From: Gordonia sediminis
Lineage (GTDB): Bacteria > Actinomycetota > Actinomycetes > Mycobacteriales > Mycobacteriaceae
Direction of reading: 5' to 3'
NCBI GenBank assembly: GCA_004193205.1
Contig: RZUM01000001.1
Location: forward strand, 310,001-374,000
DNA length: 64,000 nt
Positions 24,934 through 33,797 of the stretch are shown here, one piece after another. The stretch's first letter is position 1. Each line of letters starts with the position of its first letter. The translations under genes were made by a program, and so were the position numbers. The notes under the pieces were generated by a model. It did no database searches and was not told the DNA's origin. It was given only the letters and a program-made list of their open reading frames with translations.

Positions 24934-25907
24934 CGACGCCCCGACCATGCGCGCCCCTCTCCGACCTCCGGACCGCGGAGCCACGGCCCCTCACGACCGT
25001 GGCACTCGCGATCACCCATGCCGGTGGTGGCCACTACGCGTATTGCGCAGCGGCGAGTGAAGGCATCTGGTCGGGAACCGTGACCGCGGCGACCCCAGAC
25101 GCCGCGACCTTCGACGCGGTGATCGAGGTCCGGGATCGTGTTCCGGAGCCGACGCGGCTGCGGTTCGCGATACGGTTGCCGACACGCAGCCCGGTGCTGC
25201 TCAACCGCGTCGAGATCGAGACGATCCTGCCCGACGTGATGATCGACTACCCGCGCAGCGGCGACGCAGAACTGATGCGGGCAGCCAAGTCTCGGCTACA
25301 TCGGGACGTACAGACCACAGCGGAGGACCGGGCCGTCACCGGATCGGTCACCGTCGCGACCGACGGCTCGGTGCGCGGGCCGGTTACCGGCTGGGGATGG
25401 CTCGCGTCGTCCGGCGAGCACCGACTGCTCGGATTTCGCCATCGCCGCACGCAGATCGGGGGCGCCGTCGTTCTGGTCGCAGAGCTGCGGGCCATCGCCG
25501 ACGCCGCACACCGGCTGCGGTGCGCCGATCTCATGGTGCTGTCCGACAGCAAGCAGGCCGTCGACATGGTCGGCCGGTGGCTGGCAGGCGACTTCGTGCT
25601 GCCGACCGGCTACACCACCACCCGATCGAGCGGCAAGGCCGGACTGGTGCAGGCCCAGCAGCGCATTCATGCTCGGCGACAGAGCTTTTCGATCGAGTGG
25701 CTGCCCGGCCATACCGGCCATCCGCTCAACGAGGGCGCCGACGGGTTGGCGCGACTCGCCTCACGCTACGCACTGCACGACAGCGGACTGTCCCGGGACG
25801 AGTACGTGCGTCGCGCCGACGGGCTGGCCCGCGCGTTCGCATCGCAGTTCGTTGAGGGCTCTCAGTGGTCCTGTTCATCGAACGCCGAAGGCCCGACGAA
25901 TTGGTGA
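24930..25907 (+). CDS. RNase H-domain protein
   Basis: 325 residues. A C-terminal RNase HI-like fold is preceded by about 135 residues of unknown type. All catalytic residues are visible: D145 (VATDGSVRG), E185 (VAELRAI), D206 (VLSDSKQA), H261 (PGHTGHPLNEGAD) and D271. It is expected to cut RNA in RNA/DNA hybrids with Mg2+. It is coupled by a 4-nt overlap to the VWA gene. It is longer than housekeeping RnhA, and the N-terminal region may give a different specificity. Confidence 0.85.
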   Translation: MTTPRPCAPLSDLRTAEPRPLTTVALAITHAGGGHYAYCAAASEGIWSGTVTAATPDAATFDAVIEVRDRVPEPTRLRFAIRLPTRSPVLLNRVEIETILPDVMIDYPRSGDAELMRAAKSRLHRDVQTTAEDRAVTGSVTVATDGSVRGPVTGWGWLASSGEHRLLGFRHRRTQIGGAVVLVAELRAIADAAHRLRCADLMVLSDSKQAVDMVGRWLAGDFVLPTGYTTTRSSGKAGLVQAQQRIHARRQSFSIEWLPGHTGHPLNEGADGLARLASRYALHDSGLSRDEYVRRADGLARAFASQFVEGSQWSCSSNAEGPTNW

Positions 25908-25918
25908 ACAGGACCACT
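25864..25918. terminator. Terminator hairpin overlapping two gene ends
   Basis: AGTGGTCCTGTTCA (25864-25877) and TGAACAGGACCACT (25905-25918) form a perfect 14-bp stem. The left arm lies inside the last codons of the RNase H gene; the right arm includes its stop and abuts the stop of the convergent small gene, so it can serve both. Confidence 0.75.
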
Positions 25919-26073
25919 CAGTCCGTGGCAGGCGGTGGAACGACTGGCGAAGCGTCCGTCTCCGGCTGTTCCCAGGCCTCCGGATCCTCCGGCTGACCGG
26001 CGAACTCGTGGGGCGACTTGCGACGCCAATAGTCGGGATCCTCCGGTTGTCCGGCTGCCGGATTCTCACGCAT
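25918..26073 (-). CDS. 51-residue hypothetical protein with duplicated AGQPEDP motif
   Basis: A short gene beginning MRENPAAGQPEDPDYWRRK. The motif AGQPEDP plus an acidic/aromatic residue appears twice (AGQPEDPDYW and AGQPEDPEAW), followed by a Pro-rich tail. Support for a real gene: GGAGGG 8 nt before the ATG, protein-like composition, and a terminator hairpin exactly at the stop. It is hydrophilic, acidic, with no membrane segment and probably disordered. The function is unknown. The 234 bp between it and the divergent BTAD-ATPase gene contains only that gene's promoter. Confidence 0.75.
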   Translation of the reverse strand: MRENPAAGQPEDPDYWRRKSPHEFAGQPEDPEAWEQPETDASPVVPPPATD

Positions 26074-26260
26074 GTACTCGCCCTCCGTCGCTCAGCACAG
26101 GTCCCATGGTGCGACCCCGATGGTATCGACGGCGGGCCACAGGCGCGTCGCGAATGCCGGATATTCACCGGACGGTATACACCCTGGTCACACGCTCCCG
26201 ACTGCATTTCTCCAGGCCCAGGGAGGTTCGACGAGACACAACCATCACTATCTCGTCGTG

Positions 26261-26285
26261 CGCGCGCTACGCTCTGCGAGTCAGG
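26261..26285 (+). promoter_or_regulatory. Promoter element shared by the two BTAD-ATPase genes (copy 1)
   Basis: A 25-bp stretch containing CGCTACGCTCTGCGAGTC is identical to 46158-46182, upstream of the paralogous gene. TACGCT is a plausible -10 (TAnnnT). It ends 22 nt before the start codon. Identity in noncoding DNA suggests common regulation or a recent duplication including the promoter. Confidence 0.6.
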
Positions 26286-26307
26286 GCAGCCTGTAGGAGC
26301 GTGAACG

Positions 26308-29300
26308 ATGGCGGAGGGCGTCGAAGACCAGGCACACCCTCACTCGGTGCGGGTGTCGATGCTGGGTGCCATCGGTCTGGAGATGGACTCGCAGCCAACC
26401 GACCTCGGGCCCCGCGGGCAGCGCGCCGTGCTGGCCCGGCTGGTGGCCGCCGGCGGTCACGTGGTGTCCACGGACCGGCTCATCGATGACCTGTGGAACG
26501 GTGAGCCGCCGCCGAAGGCGCTGTCGAGTCTGCAGGCACATGTCTCCAATCTGCGGCGCGTCGTCGAACCGGATCGGCCTCCCCGCGCGCCCGCCCGGAT
26601 CCTGGTCAGCGAGCCGCCGGGCTACGCGCTGCGACTGCCCCGAGGCAGCGTGGACGTCTGGGAGTTCGAGGATTTCGTCGACGACCCCGGCCCCGACGCG
26701 GTCACCCGCCACCGGCGACTCACCTTGGCCCTCGACATGTGGACGGGTGAACCGTACGGCCCCTACGCAGCCGAGGCCTGGGCGATCCCCGAGGTCGCTC
26801 GGCTCACCGAGTTACGGATGACCGCGGTCGAGCAGCGCGCCGCCGCGGCCCTCGACCTGGGTCGGCCCGACGAAGTGGCCGCCGCGTTTCCCGCCCTGTG
26901 CGGCCAATACCCCACCCGGGAGGAACTCTTCCGGCTGCTGGCGCACGCGCAATATCAGCTGGGTCGGCAGGCCGAGGCGATGGACACGCTGCGCCGAGTG
27001 CGCGCCTATCTCGCCGACGAACTGGGTGTCGATCCCGGACCGGCCATCGGACAACTCGAACAGGCGATCCTGCGGCACGATCCGGCACTGCTCGCGCCGC
27101 CACAACCCAGGTCGGTCGTGGCCGCCGCAGCGCCTTCGGCCACCACCACCCTGAGCGACACCGCCGAGGCACGCGGCGCCGAGCAGACCGACCGCGAGAT
27201 CGCGAGTCGCCACCAACCCGCCGGCCGCGAGGCCGAGCTGGAGAAGCTCGCCGAACACGCCCACACCGCCGCGGAGACCGGCCTGCGCATCGTCTGGGTG
27301 ACCGCGGAAGCAGGTGGCGGGAAGACCACGCTCGCCCAGACATTCGCCGAGCGCCTCCGTGCGCAACAGTGGACAACGGCGATCGGGCACTGTCCGGAGG
27401 TCGACGGGGCGCCGTCGGCGTGGGCGTGGCGGGAGATCCTCGAGTCACTCGGCGCTGCGCACGACGCGGACGATCCGTTCCAGCTGGCGCGGCGCGTGGT
27501 CGCAGCGGCCGAGCAGACCACCGGAGAGGGTCTGCTGCTCGTCCTCGACGACGTCCACCGCGCCGACAGCGCGACGCTGCAGGTGTTGCGGCAAGTGGTT
27601 ACCTGGATGTCGCAGCGTCCGGTGCTGGTGGTGGCGACCTACCGGCCGTCGGAGGCCGGTGCCGAGCTGCTGGCGTCGGGAGCCTCGCTGGTCGCGGTAA
27701 CCGTGGATCTGCTTGCACTGCAGGGACTATCGGATGCCGGGATCGAGGACATCGCCCGCTCGGTCGGCCTGTGGCCGTTGGCCCCGGGCACACTGGACCT
27801 GCTGCGCAGCCGGACCGACGGTAACCCGCTGTTCGTCCGCGAGCTGGCCAAGCTGGTCGCCTCCCGGGGCCCGCATGAGGCGATGACCTCGGTGCCGGTC
27901 GGGGTTCGTGACGTGCTGCTGCGCCGCATCGACCGGCTGCCGCCGGACACCGCGTCGATGCTGCGACTGGCCGCGGTGTGCGGGCGCGAGGCGGAGATCG
28001 ACACCCTGGTGAGTTTGTGGCCATCGTCGGATGAAACCGATTCGGAAACAGAGGATGTCGTTCTCGACGCGATCGACTCCGCGGTGGTTGCGGGCCTGCT
28101 GACGGCCACCGTCGACCGGGTGCGTTTCAACCACGTCCTCGTCCGCGACGCCGTCTACGACGCGATCCCCGCCCTGCGCCGCCGCCGGATGCACTGGCGG
28201 ACGATGCGGACGCTGCGGACACGAGCCCGCCACGACCCCGACGAACTCGCCCACCACGCCGCGCTCGGCGCGGGGACGTCGACCGCTACCGAAGCACTCT
28301 TGCTGGTGGAACCGGTTGCCCAGCAACGCTTCGCATCGGAGTTCAAGGCCGACTCCGTCCCGTTGTGGCGGGCCGTCATCGATCTGCACCAGATGGCCGG
28401 CCACGTCCATCCGACCGCCGAGGTCGCCGACCGGATCGCCCTCATCGACGCCATGCGCAATCTCGTCACCGCACTCGCCTACAAGGGCGACGTCAACGAG
28501 GCCCGCGCGCGGCGCAACGAGGCGCTCAGCCTGGCACAGGCGCTGGGCGACCGTGAGGTGATCCTCGACGTGCTCACGTGCTGGCGGACCCCGCACATCT
28601 GGACCACCCGTCCGCAGGGTGACGCCGATCCGGTCATGGCGTCGGCGGTGATGGAGATGCTGCCCTCCACCACCGGGGCCGACCGCGCGCGGCTGATGGT
28701 GACGGCGGCGCTGGAATTCGAAGGCAACGATCAGGATCGCGCCGAAAGGTACTCGGCAGAGGCCGTCGAATTGGCGCGGGAGAGCGACGATCTGGAGTTG
28801 CGCTGCGCGGCGCTCAATGCCCGGGTGTTCACCTCGCTGGGTCCGGACATGCGCCTCGAACTGCCCGCATTGGCAGCCGAATCCCTCAGAGCTGCACAGG
28901 AGTTGGGCAGCCTCGCGTATCAGGCGGCCGCATACTGGGGAACATTCCAGGCCTGCAGCGCCGAAGCCGACCTCCCTGGCGCCGTCATCGAAATGAACCG
29001 CGGCCTGCAGACGGCCAGCAGCGGCCGGGTCGGTGAACTGGTCGTGGTGCTGTCGACGTACAACGCCGTGCTCGACGTCCTGCGCGGAGACCTCGACGCG
29101 GCCGCGACCACCTATGCCACGGTGTCGGCGAACCTGATCGCGGCCGGCCTCCCCAACGGCGCCGACATCGGTCTGATCGGGCAACTCGTCATCTCCTGGC
29201 ATCGGGGGTCGTTCGCGCACCTCATCGACGAGCTCCTCGATCTGTACCGGCGCGTGCCCGCCCGGATCGGATGGGTCTACGTCGTCGGGCTGCTCGACGC

Positions 29301-29637
29301 CGGCCGAATCGAAGAAGCTCGCCTCGTCGCCGAAACCAAGCCGCCGTCCTACCGCGACTACTACTGGACAGCGATGGAAGCATTCCACGCCCGCGCCCTG
29401 GCCCGGCTGGGCATGGTCGAGGAGGGACGAGAGCTCTACGCCGAACTGTCCAAATTCTCTGGTACTGTCGCCGGACTCAACTCGGGCAGTGTGACTTTCG
29501 GGCCGATGGATATCGTGCTCGCCGAGCTGGCGGACCTCATCGGCGATCACGAGGCCGCGGCCCGGCACCGGGAGATCGTCATCGAGGTGGAGGAGAAGAT
29601 CCGGAGCGGGTTGGAAGAGATCGGACGGTTGGGGTGA
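26308..29637 (+). CDS. Large BTAD/SARP-type regulator with ATPase domain (paralogue 1)
   Basis: 1109 residues. Order: winged-helix DNA-binding region of SARP type (RVSMLGAIGLEM to LRRVVEPDRP, about 15-93), bacterial transcriptional activation domain (about 110-255; the end LADELGVDPGPAIGQLEQAI is typical), AAA/STAND ATPase with Walker A AEAGGGKTT (333-341) and Walker B LLLVLDDVHRAD (about 411-422), then a long TPR-like helical C-terminus. Domain order as in AfsR-like activators; ATP state may gate promoter binding. There is no biosynthetic cluster adjacent. AGGAG precedes the ATG. A close paralogue lies about 20 kb downstream at 46207. Confidence 0.87.
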   Translation: MAEGVEDQAHPHSVRVSMLGAIGLEMDSQPTDLGPRGQRAVLARLVAAGGHVVSTDRLIDDLWNGEPPPKALSSLQAHVSNLRRVVEPDRPPRAPARILVSEPPGYALRLPRGSVDVWEFEDFVDDPGPDAVTRHRRLTLALDMWTGEPYGPYAAEAWAIPEVARLTELRMTAVEQRAAAALDLGRPDEVAAAFPALCGQYPTREELFRLLAHAQYQLGRQAEAMDTLRRVRAYLADELGVDPGPAIGQLEQAILRHDPALLAPPQPRSVVAAAAPSATTTLSDTAEARGAEQTDREIASRHQPAGREAELEKLAEHAHTAAETGLRIVWVTAEAGGGKTTLAQTFAERLRAQQWTTAIGHCPEVDGAPSAWAWREILESLGAAHDADDPFQLARRVVAAAEQTTGEGLLLVLDDVHRADSATLQVLRQVVTWMSQRPVLVVATYRPSEAGAELLASGASLVAVTVDLLALQGLSDAGIEDIARSVGLWPLAPGTLDLLRSRTDGNPLFVRELAKLVASRGPHEAMTSVPVGVRDVLLRRIDRLPPDTASMLRLAAVCGREAEIDTLVSLWPSSDETDSETEDVVLDAIDSAVVAGLLTATVDRVRFNHVLVRDAVYDAIPALRRRRMHWRTMRTLRTRARHDPDELAHHAALGAGTSTATEALLLVEPVAQQRFASEFKADSVPLWRAVIDLHQMAGHVHPTAEVADRIALIDAMRNLVTALAYKGDVNEARARRNEALSLAQALGDREVILDVLTCWRTPHIWTTRPQGDADPVMASAVMEMLPSTTGADRARLMVTAALEFEGNDQDRAERYSAEAVELARESDDLELRCAALNARVFTSLGPDMRLELPALAAESLRAAQELGSLAYQAAAYWGTFQACSAEADLPGAVIEMNRGLQTASSGRVGELVVVLSTYNAVLDVLRGDLDAAATTYATVSANLIAAGLPNGADIGLIGQLVISWHRGSFAHLIDELLDLYRRVPARIGWVYVVGLLDAGRIEEARLVAETKPPSYRDYYWTAMEAFHARALARLGMVEEGRELYAELSKFSGTVAGLNSGSVTFGPMDIVLAELADLIGDHEAAARHREIVIEVEEKIRSGLEEIGRLG

Positions 29638-29669
29638 GCGCGGCTGCGTTGCTATCCTGATGTCACTAC

Positions 29670-29711
29670 GACCGGTTCCGCCTGCTTCGGCAGGTCCAGG
29701 GCCGGTCTTCA
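29670..29711 (+). terminator. Terminator after BTAD-ATPase gene 1
   Basis: The strong inner hairpin CCTGC-TTCG-GCAGG (29681-29694) sits inside outer arms GACCGG/CCGGTC (29670-29675/29702-29707) and is followed by TTCATTGT. Confidence 0.65.
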
Positions 29712-29767
29712 TTGTGTCTCTGGATGATCTGATCTCGTGATCAAAACCGGTACTCGACGACCGATCC

Positions 29768-31420
29768 CTACAACCCCAACCGCCGCGCGACGTCCTGCCC
29801 ACCGACCTCCCGCACGAACTCCGGGTCACCGCAGATGACGAGTTGGTCGCGGGCCCGGGACAGGCCCACATAGAGCCGCTCGGTGGACCGATCCCGAGGC
29901 TTGGACTCGTTGAGCGCGAGGACGACGACGCGTCGCTCCAATCCCTTGAAGCCCAACACATGTCCGTAGAAGACCTGCTCCTTGTCCCAGAACGTCGCCC
30001 AATACGCCTCGTTGCCGTCGTCCTGGCGCTCGATCTGTTCGGGGTGGCGGCTGCCGGTGGTCAGCAGCGCGATGTCCTCAGACCGCCAGCCCTCCTCGAG
30101 GAGCGGGTCGATCTGATCGTCGGCCACGTCGAGCGCGTCCTCGGGACTGCATGCGACGAACCGGACCGCGGGGCCGTCGCCGCCGCGCAGTTCCATCCGC
30201 TGACCGACAAGCGGCTCGAACGCGGTCGCGATCTGGCGGGTGTTGCGTAGGTTGTGGTCGAGCACGAGCGGAACGAGGGGCACCGGCGGTGACCCCTGCC
30301 GGTCGAAGACGCGTTGCGCCGCGTCGCTGAACACGTAGATGCCACCCTCGTCGGGGTCGCGCAGGCAGGCGAGCATCGGGCGCCACCATTCGTCGGCGAA
30401 GTCTTGCGCCTCGTCGACGACGATGGCGTCGAACCTCTTCCCCAGCGGCAGCCGTTCGGCAAGGCCGAGCATCTGCCGCGGCAGGTCGTGTTCCCAGAAC
30501 TGCGCTGTCTCTTTCGATCGCTCGAGTTCGCTCGGCCCGGCGGGCGCACCCCACTCGATGCCGAGGGCGTGGAACTCGCCGACGTATGCGGGGCAGTCGC
30601 GGCGTTTCCATGCCGCGGTGAGCCGTTTGAGGTAGGACGCCAGGCCGTGTGAGTAGCAGACCAGCGCCACCCGCCGGCCGGCGTGGGCGAGTCGTCGAGC
30701 CTGTTCGGTCGCGAGGTAGGTTTTGCCGCTGCCCGCGCCTCCGCGGATCTCGACACGGTTCAGCAGGGTGATCGCGCGCAGGATGATCGCCTGGTCGTCG
30801 GTGAGCGTATCGGCGATAGTGTCGTTCTCCAGAGCACGCGCGACGACGTCGCGTTGCGGTAGCCCGCGACCACTCAGCGCGGTGCGGAGCTGGTCGATGC
30901 CCTTCGCGGTGAGAACCGGCTCGTCGCCGGTGCGTTCCAGCGGCACGCGGCGAATCAGCGGCAGCAACTGGTCGAGCTGGGTACGGTCGACGATCTTCCA
31001 CCGCGGGCAGTCGGGCAGCGCGAAGTCGCTCGGGATCTCGGTATGCGGCAGCACCACCAGGTGGTCCCACCGCTGCCGGCCGACCGTCCAGCGGGGGTCG
31101 GCCTCGACGTACTCGCGCAGCGCGTAGCAGGCGTCGCGAGCCTGTGCCACGGGGTCGATCTGTTTCGGCGGCCGACCGTGCACGGCCTGCAGCCAGGTGG
31201 TGCCGTCGTGCCAGACCTCGCCGCCCTTGACCTCGATGCTCACGATGCCGGCACCCTCGATGGCGACGAGGAAGTCGATCTCGAAGTCCTTGTCGTGATT
31301 GGTGACGCGCTGACCACAGACGACGAGGTCCTCGTCGAGCAACTGATCACGCAGCAGAGTCCAGATCAGTTCCTCACTGGTTGTCGCGAACCGCGGGGCG
31401 TCGGGGTACATATGCGGCAT
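29768..31420 (-). CDS. NERD nuclease-domain SF1 helicase
   Basis: 550 residues. An N-terminal NERD domain (about 14-130; DFEIDFLV and VSIEVKGGEVW carry the PD-(D/E)XK-like Asp/Glu-x-Lys) is joined to a UvrD-like SF1 helicase: Walker A GGAGSGKT, motif II VVDEAQDF, motif III region IYVFSDAAQRVFDRQG, motif VI RLYVGLSRARDQLVI. It probably unwinds and cuts or processes DNA; such proteins occur in DNA repair and in phage defence. ATG 31420 has GAGGAG 7 nt upstream; the upstream extension lacks support. It diverges from the PAP2 gene. Confidence 0.85.
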   Translation of the reverse strand: MPHMYPDAPRFATTSEELIWTLLRDQLLDEDLVVCGQRVTNHDKDFEIDFLVAIEGAGIVSIEVKGGEVWHDGTTWLQAVHGRPPKQIDPVAQARDACYALREYVEADPRWTVGRQRWDHLVVLPHTEIPSDFALPDCPRWKIVDRTQLDQLLPLIRRVPLERTGDEPVLTAKGIDQLRTALSGRGLPQRDVVARALENDTIADTLTDDQAIILRAITLLNRVEIRGGAGSGKTYLATEQARRLAHAGRRVALVCYSHGLASYLKRLTAAWKRRDCPAYVGEFHALGIEWGAPAGPSELERSKETAQFWEHDLPRQMLGLAERLPLGKRFDAIVVDEAQDFADEWWRPMLACLRDPDEGGIYVFSDAAQRVFDRQGSPPVPLVPLVLDHNLRNTRQIATAFEPLVGQRMELRGGDGPAVRFVACSPEDALDVADDQIDPLLEEGWRSEDIALLTTGSRHPEQIERQDDGNEAYWATFWDKEQVFYGHVLGFKGLERRVVVLALNESKPRDRSTERLYVGLSRARDQLVICGDPEFVREVGGQDVARRLGL

Positions 31421-31538
31421 CGTCGCGCTCCTCGTCGTCGGTCTGCTTCGACGGTCGCACATCGCCCCGACATCGCTGGGCGCGTCGGCCGAATGGAGGA
31501 CTTCCGGACCATTTCCCGCCGAGAATTCGGGATTCGAC

Positions 31539-32477
31539 ATGCTCACCCACTACCCTCTCCCGGTGGCCACTGCGACGACACCTCCTACCAGACCCCGGCG
31601 ACGGGCCCGGTCGTGGGTGTGGGCTGTCGCGTCGGTGCTGGTCGCCGGAGTGGCGTTCCTGTTCGCGGTCCGGACCGCGCTCGGACAGCGGATCGACCAG
31701 GCGTTGTTCGACACCTCCCGCAGCGTCGCACCGGCCTCCGAAGTGCCGACGATCCTCGACTATCACGTGGTGTCGAATCCGCTGTTGTGGATCGGCGCGG
31801 CGGCGGCGGTGGTCGTGCTCGCCCAGATCCGGTGGGGTCCGCAGCGTGGGCGGTCGACGGCCGGGCGTGCCGGCGTGACGGCCGTGTTGCTACTGTTCCC
31901 GCCGGTGGTCGCGTTGGTCGCCCGTGTCCTGCGCGACGACGTGCTGGTCCGCCCGCAGCTCCACGACTGGATTCCCGAGACCGTCAACTCGGCGCCGAGC
32001 GGTCATGCGGCCGCGGCGACGGCGTTCGTGGTGGCGTTGATGCTGGCCACGCCCACCCGGGTGCGGCCGATGGTCGCGCTGATCGCGGGCAGCTGGCTGG
32101 TCGTCATCGAGTTCGGGGTGATCGCCGCCGGATGGCATCGGCCCAGCGACGTGGTGATCTCGACGATCCTGGTCGCCGGTGTGGGCGCGCTGCTGCCCGA
32201 TCCGCATCGCGGCGAGGTCGGGACGACGCCGTTCACCCGCGTTCTCACGGGCGTCGGGATCGTGATCGCTGGACCCGTCATCGTCGCCATGTACTACCCG
32301 GAGCTGTGGCCGGTGACGACGACGGTCGGGATCGCGTCGGTCGCCGCGGTCATGCTGACCGTGTTGCTGCCCGGTGCGAGCACACAGCCCGTTCGGGTGG
32401 CGTCGGAGAACCAGCCGGACGCGATGGTGCTGCCCGGCGTGGGCGACCACGGGATGGATCGCGCCTCGGTCAGCTGA
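31539..32477 (+). CDS. PAP2-family membrane phosphatase
   Basis: 312 residues with about six hydrophobic helices. The PAP2 triad is seen as the helical ARVLRDDVLVRPQ segment, SAPSGHAAAA (Ser, His) and GWHRPSDVVIS (His, Asp). It probably dephosphorylates a lipid or polyprenyl (pyro)phosphate at the membrane outer face. The start is uncertain: ATG 31539 has no good ribosome site, and GTG 31563 is an alternative. Confidence 0.82.
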   Translation: MLTHYPLPVATATTPPTRPRRRARSWVWAVASVLVAGVAFLFAVRTALGQRIDQALFDTSRSVAPASEVPTILDYHVVSNPLLWIGAAAAVVVLAQIRWGPQRGRSTAGRAGVTAVLLLFPPVVALVARVLRDDVLVRPQLHDWIPETVNSAPSGHAAAATAFVVALMLATPTRVRPMVALIAGSWLVVIEFGVIAAGWHRPSDVVISTILVAGVGALLPDPHRGEVGTTPFTRVLTGVGIVIAGPVIVAMYYPELWPVTTTVGIASVAAVMLTVLLPGASTQPVRVASENQPDAMVLPGVGDHGMDRASVS

Positions 32478-32555
32478 GGCTGCGTCGCCGTCAATAGGGT
32501 CTGCCGGCGTGAGACTGCCAAGGGAGACGCGGGCCACCTGCCTACCCTGGAAGCC

Positions 32556-33536
32556 ATGCACGTCGTCGTCTACGGTGCCGGCGCCGTCGGAGGTGCGATC
32601 GGTGCGGAACTGTTCCGATCGGGCACGCCGACGACGCTGGTCGCGCGGGGCGCCCATCTGCAGGCGATCCGGGATCACGGTTTGATTCTCGACACCGCGG
32701 ACGGCCGCCACACCCTGCCGATCCCATCAGCGGCAAGCGCCGCCGAGATCGAGTGGACCGACGACACCGTCGTGCTCCTCTGTGTGAAGTCGCAGCAGAC
32801 GGCAACCGCGCTCGACGACCTGCGGGCCCACGCCCCGCGCACGACCCCGATCGTGTCGGCCCAGAACGGTGTGGTGAACGAGCGGGAGATCCTGCGCCGG
32901 TTCCCGAACGCCTACGCGATGTGCGTGATGATCATAGCCCTGCACCTCGAACCCGGTGTCGTGATCCAGGGTTCCTCCGCGGTGCCGGGCATCCTCGACG
33001 TCGGTCGATACCCCACCGGGGTCGACGAGGTCACCGACGCGATCACCGCAACTTTGCGCAGTGCCGGGTTCCTGGCCGAACCGCGCGCCGACATCATGGC
33101 GTGGAAGTACCGCAAACTCGTCCTGAACGTCGTCAACGGAATCGACGCCTGCTACCGCCCCGACGATCAGGCCTTCGGTGAGCTCATCCACCGTGCGCGC
33201 CGCGAAGCGGAGGCGGCAATCTCCGCGGCCGGAATCGAGATGGTCAGCAAGGAGGTCGATCGGGAACGCCGCGGCCATCACATGGTTCGCCGCGACACCG
33301 GTGAACACAGCCTCGGCAGCTCCACGTGGCAGAGCCTCGAACGTGGTCTCGGTGACGTCGAGATCGACTATCTGGCAGGTGAAATCGTGCTGCTCGGCCG
33401 GCTGAACGGCATCCCCACACCGGTCAACGAGCTGGTGCAGGCCGAGACGGCACGCCTGGTGCGCGAGCATCGTCCGGCCGGAAGTCTGAATGCCCCTGAC
33501 GCGCTGCGCGTGCTGGATTCCGGCCACCCGGCCTGA
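32556..33536 (+). CDS. Ketopantoate reductase-family (PanE/ApbA-like) oxidoreductase
   Basis: 326 residues. The N-terminal Rossmann domain MHVVVYGAGAVGGAIGAELF binds NADP; the catalytic lysine is in MAWKYRKLVLNVVNG. The C-terminal 6PGDH-like domain has GRLNGIPTPVNELVQ. It may be 2-dehydropantoate reductase, but actinobacteria carry several divergent paralogues, so the substrate is uncertain. It stands alone between the PAP2 gene and a decayed locus. Confidence 0.8.
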   Translation: MHVVVYGAGAVGGAIGAELFRSGTPTTLVARGAHLQAIRDHGLILDTADGRHTLPIPSAASAAEIEWTDDTVVLLCVKSQQTATALDDLRAHAPRTTPIVSAQNGVVNEREILRRFPNAYAMCVMIIALHLEPGVVIQGSSAVPGILDVGRYPTGVDEVTDAITATLRSAGFLAEPRADIMAWKYRKLVLNVVNGIDACYRPDDQAFGELIHRARREAEAAISAAGIEMVSKEVDRERRGHHMVRRDTGEHSLGSSTWQSLERGLGDVEIDYLAGEIVLLGRLNGIPTPVNELVQAETARLVREHRPAGSLNAPDALRVLDSGHPA

Positions 33537-33573
33537 GGTCAGTCATCGAGAACCCCTCGGACCGGGCTCAGGC
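33531..33573. terminator. Hairpin over convergent stop codons
   Basis: GCCTGAG (33531-33537) and CTCAGGC (33567-33573) pair, with inner GTC/GAC, enclosing the stop of the reductase gene and the stop of the decayed amidohydrolase. Confidence 0.5.
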
Positions 33574-33797
33574 ACCCTCGCGACGTACCAATAGACCGTT
33601 GAGCTCGCCCGCCAACCCCCTCGAGTCCGCGGTCAGCAGCACCCCGTCGCGTACCACCCATCGTCCACCCACCATCACATCGCGCGGACGGCGACCCGGA
33701 CTGGCCCACAGCAGGCCGTCGAGCGAATCCGGCACTCCGGAGTCGAAGACGTCGGAGCAATCCCAGACGCACAGATCGGCGGCAGCTGTTCGAGACG
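33568..33797 (-). pseudogene. Amidohydrolase (cytosine deaminase-like), C-terminal remnant
   Basis: Only about the last 75 residues of a metal-dependent amidohydrolase remain, such as TAAADLCVWDCSDV and RPRDVMVGGRWVVRDGVLL, the latter being the composite beta-domain typical of the family end. The catalytic barrel is missing. The sequence breaks off near 33786-33797, where it runs directly into the creatininase remnant on the opposite strand. The open frame continues to 33837 but with unrelated sequence. Confidence 0.75.

Noticed and set aside
27727-29961. 744-residue minus-strand frame opposite BTAD-ATPase 1 (and a similar one at 47848-49461 opposite paralogue 2)
   Set aside because: Low-information composition, and both copies mirror the conserved sense genes; no ribosome sites or domains.
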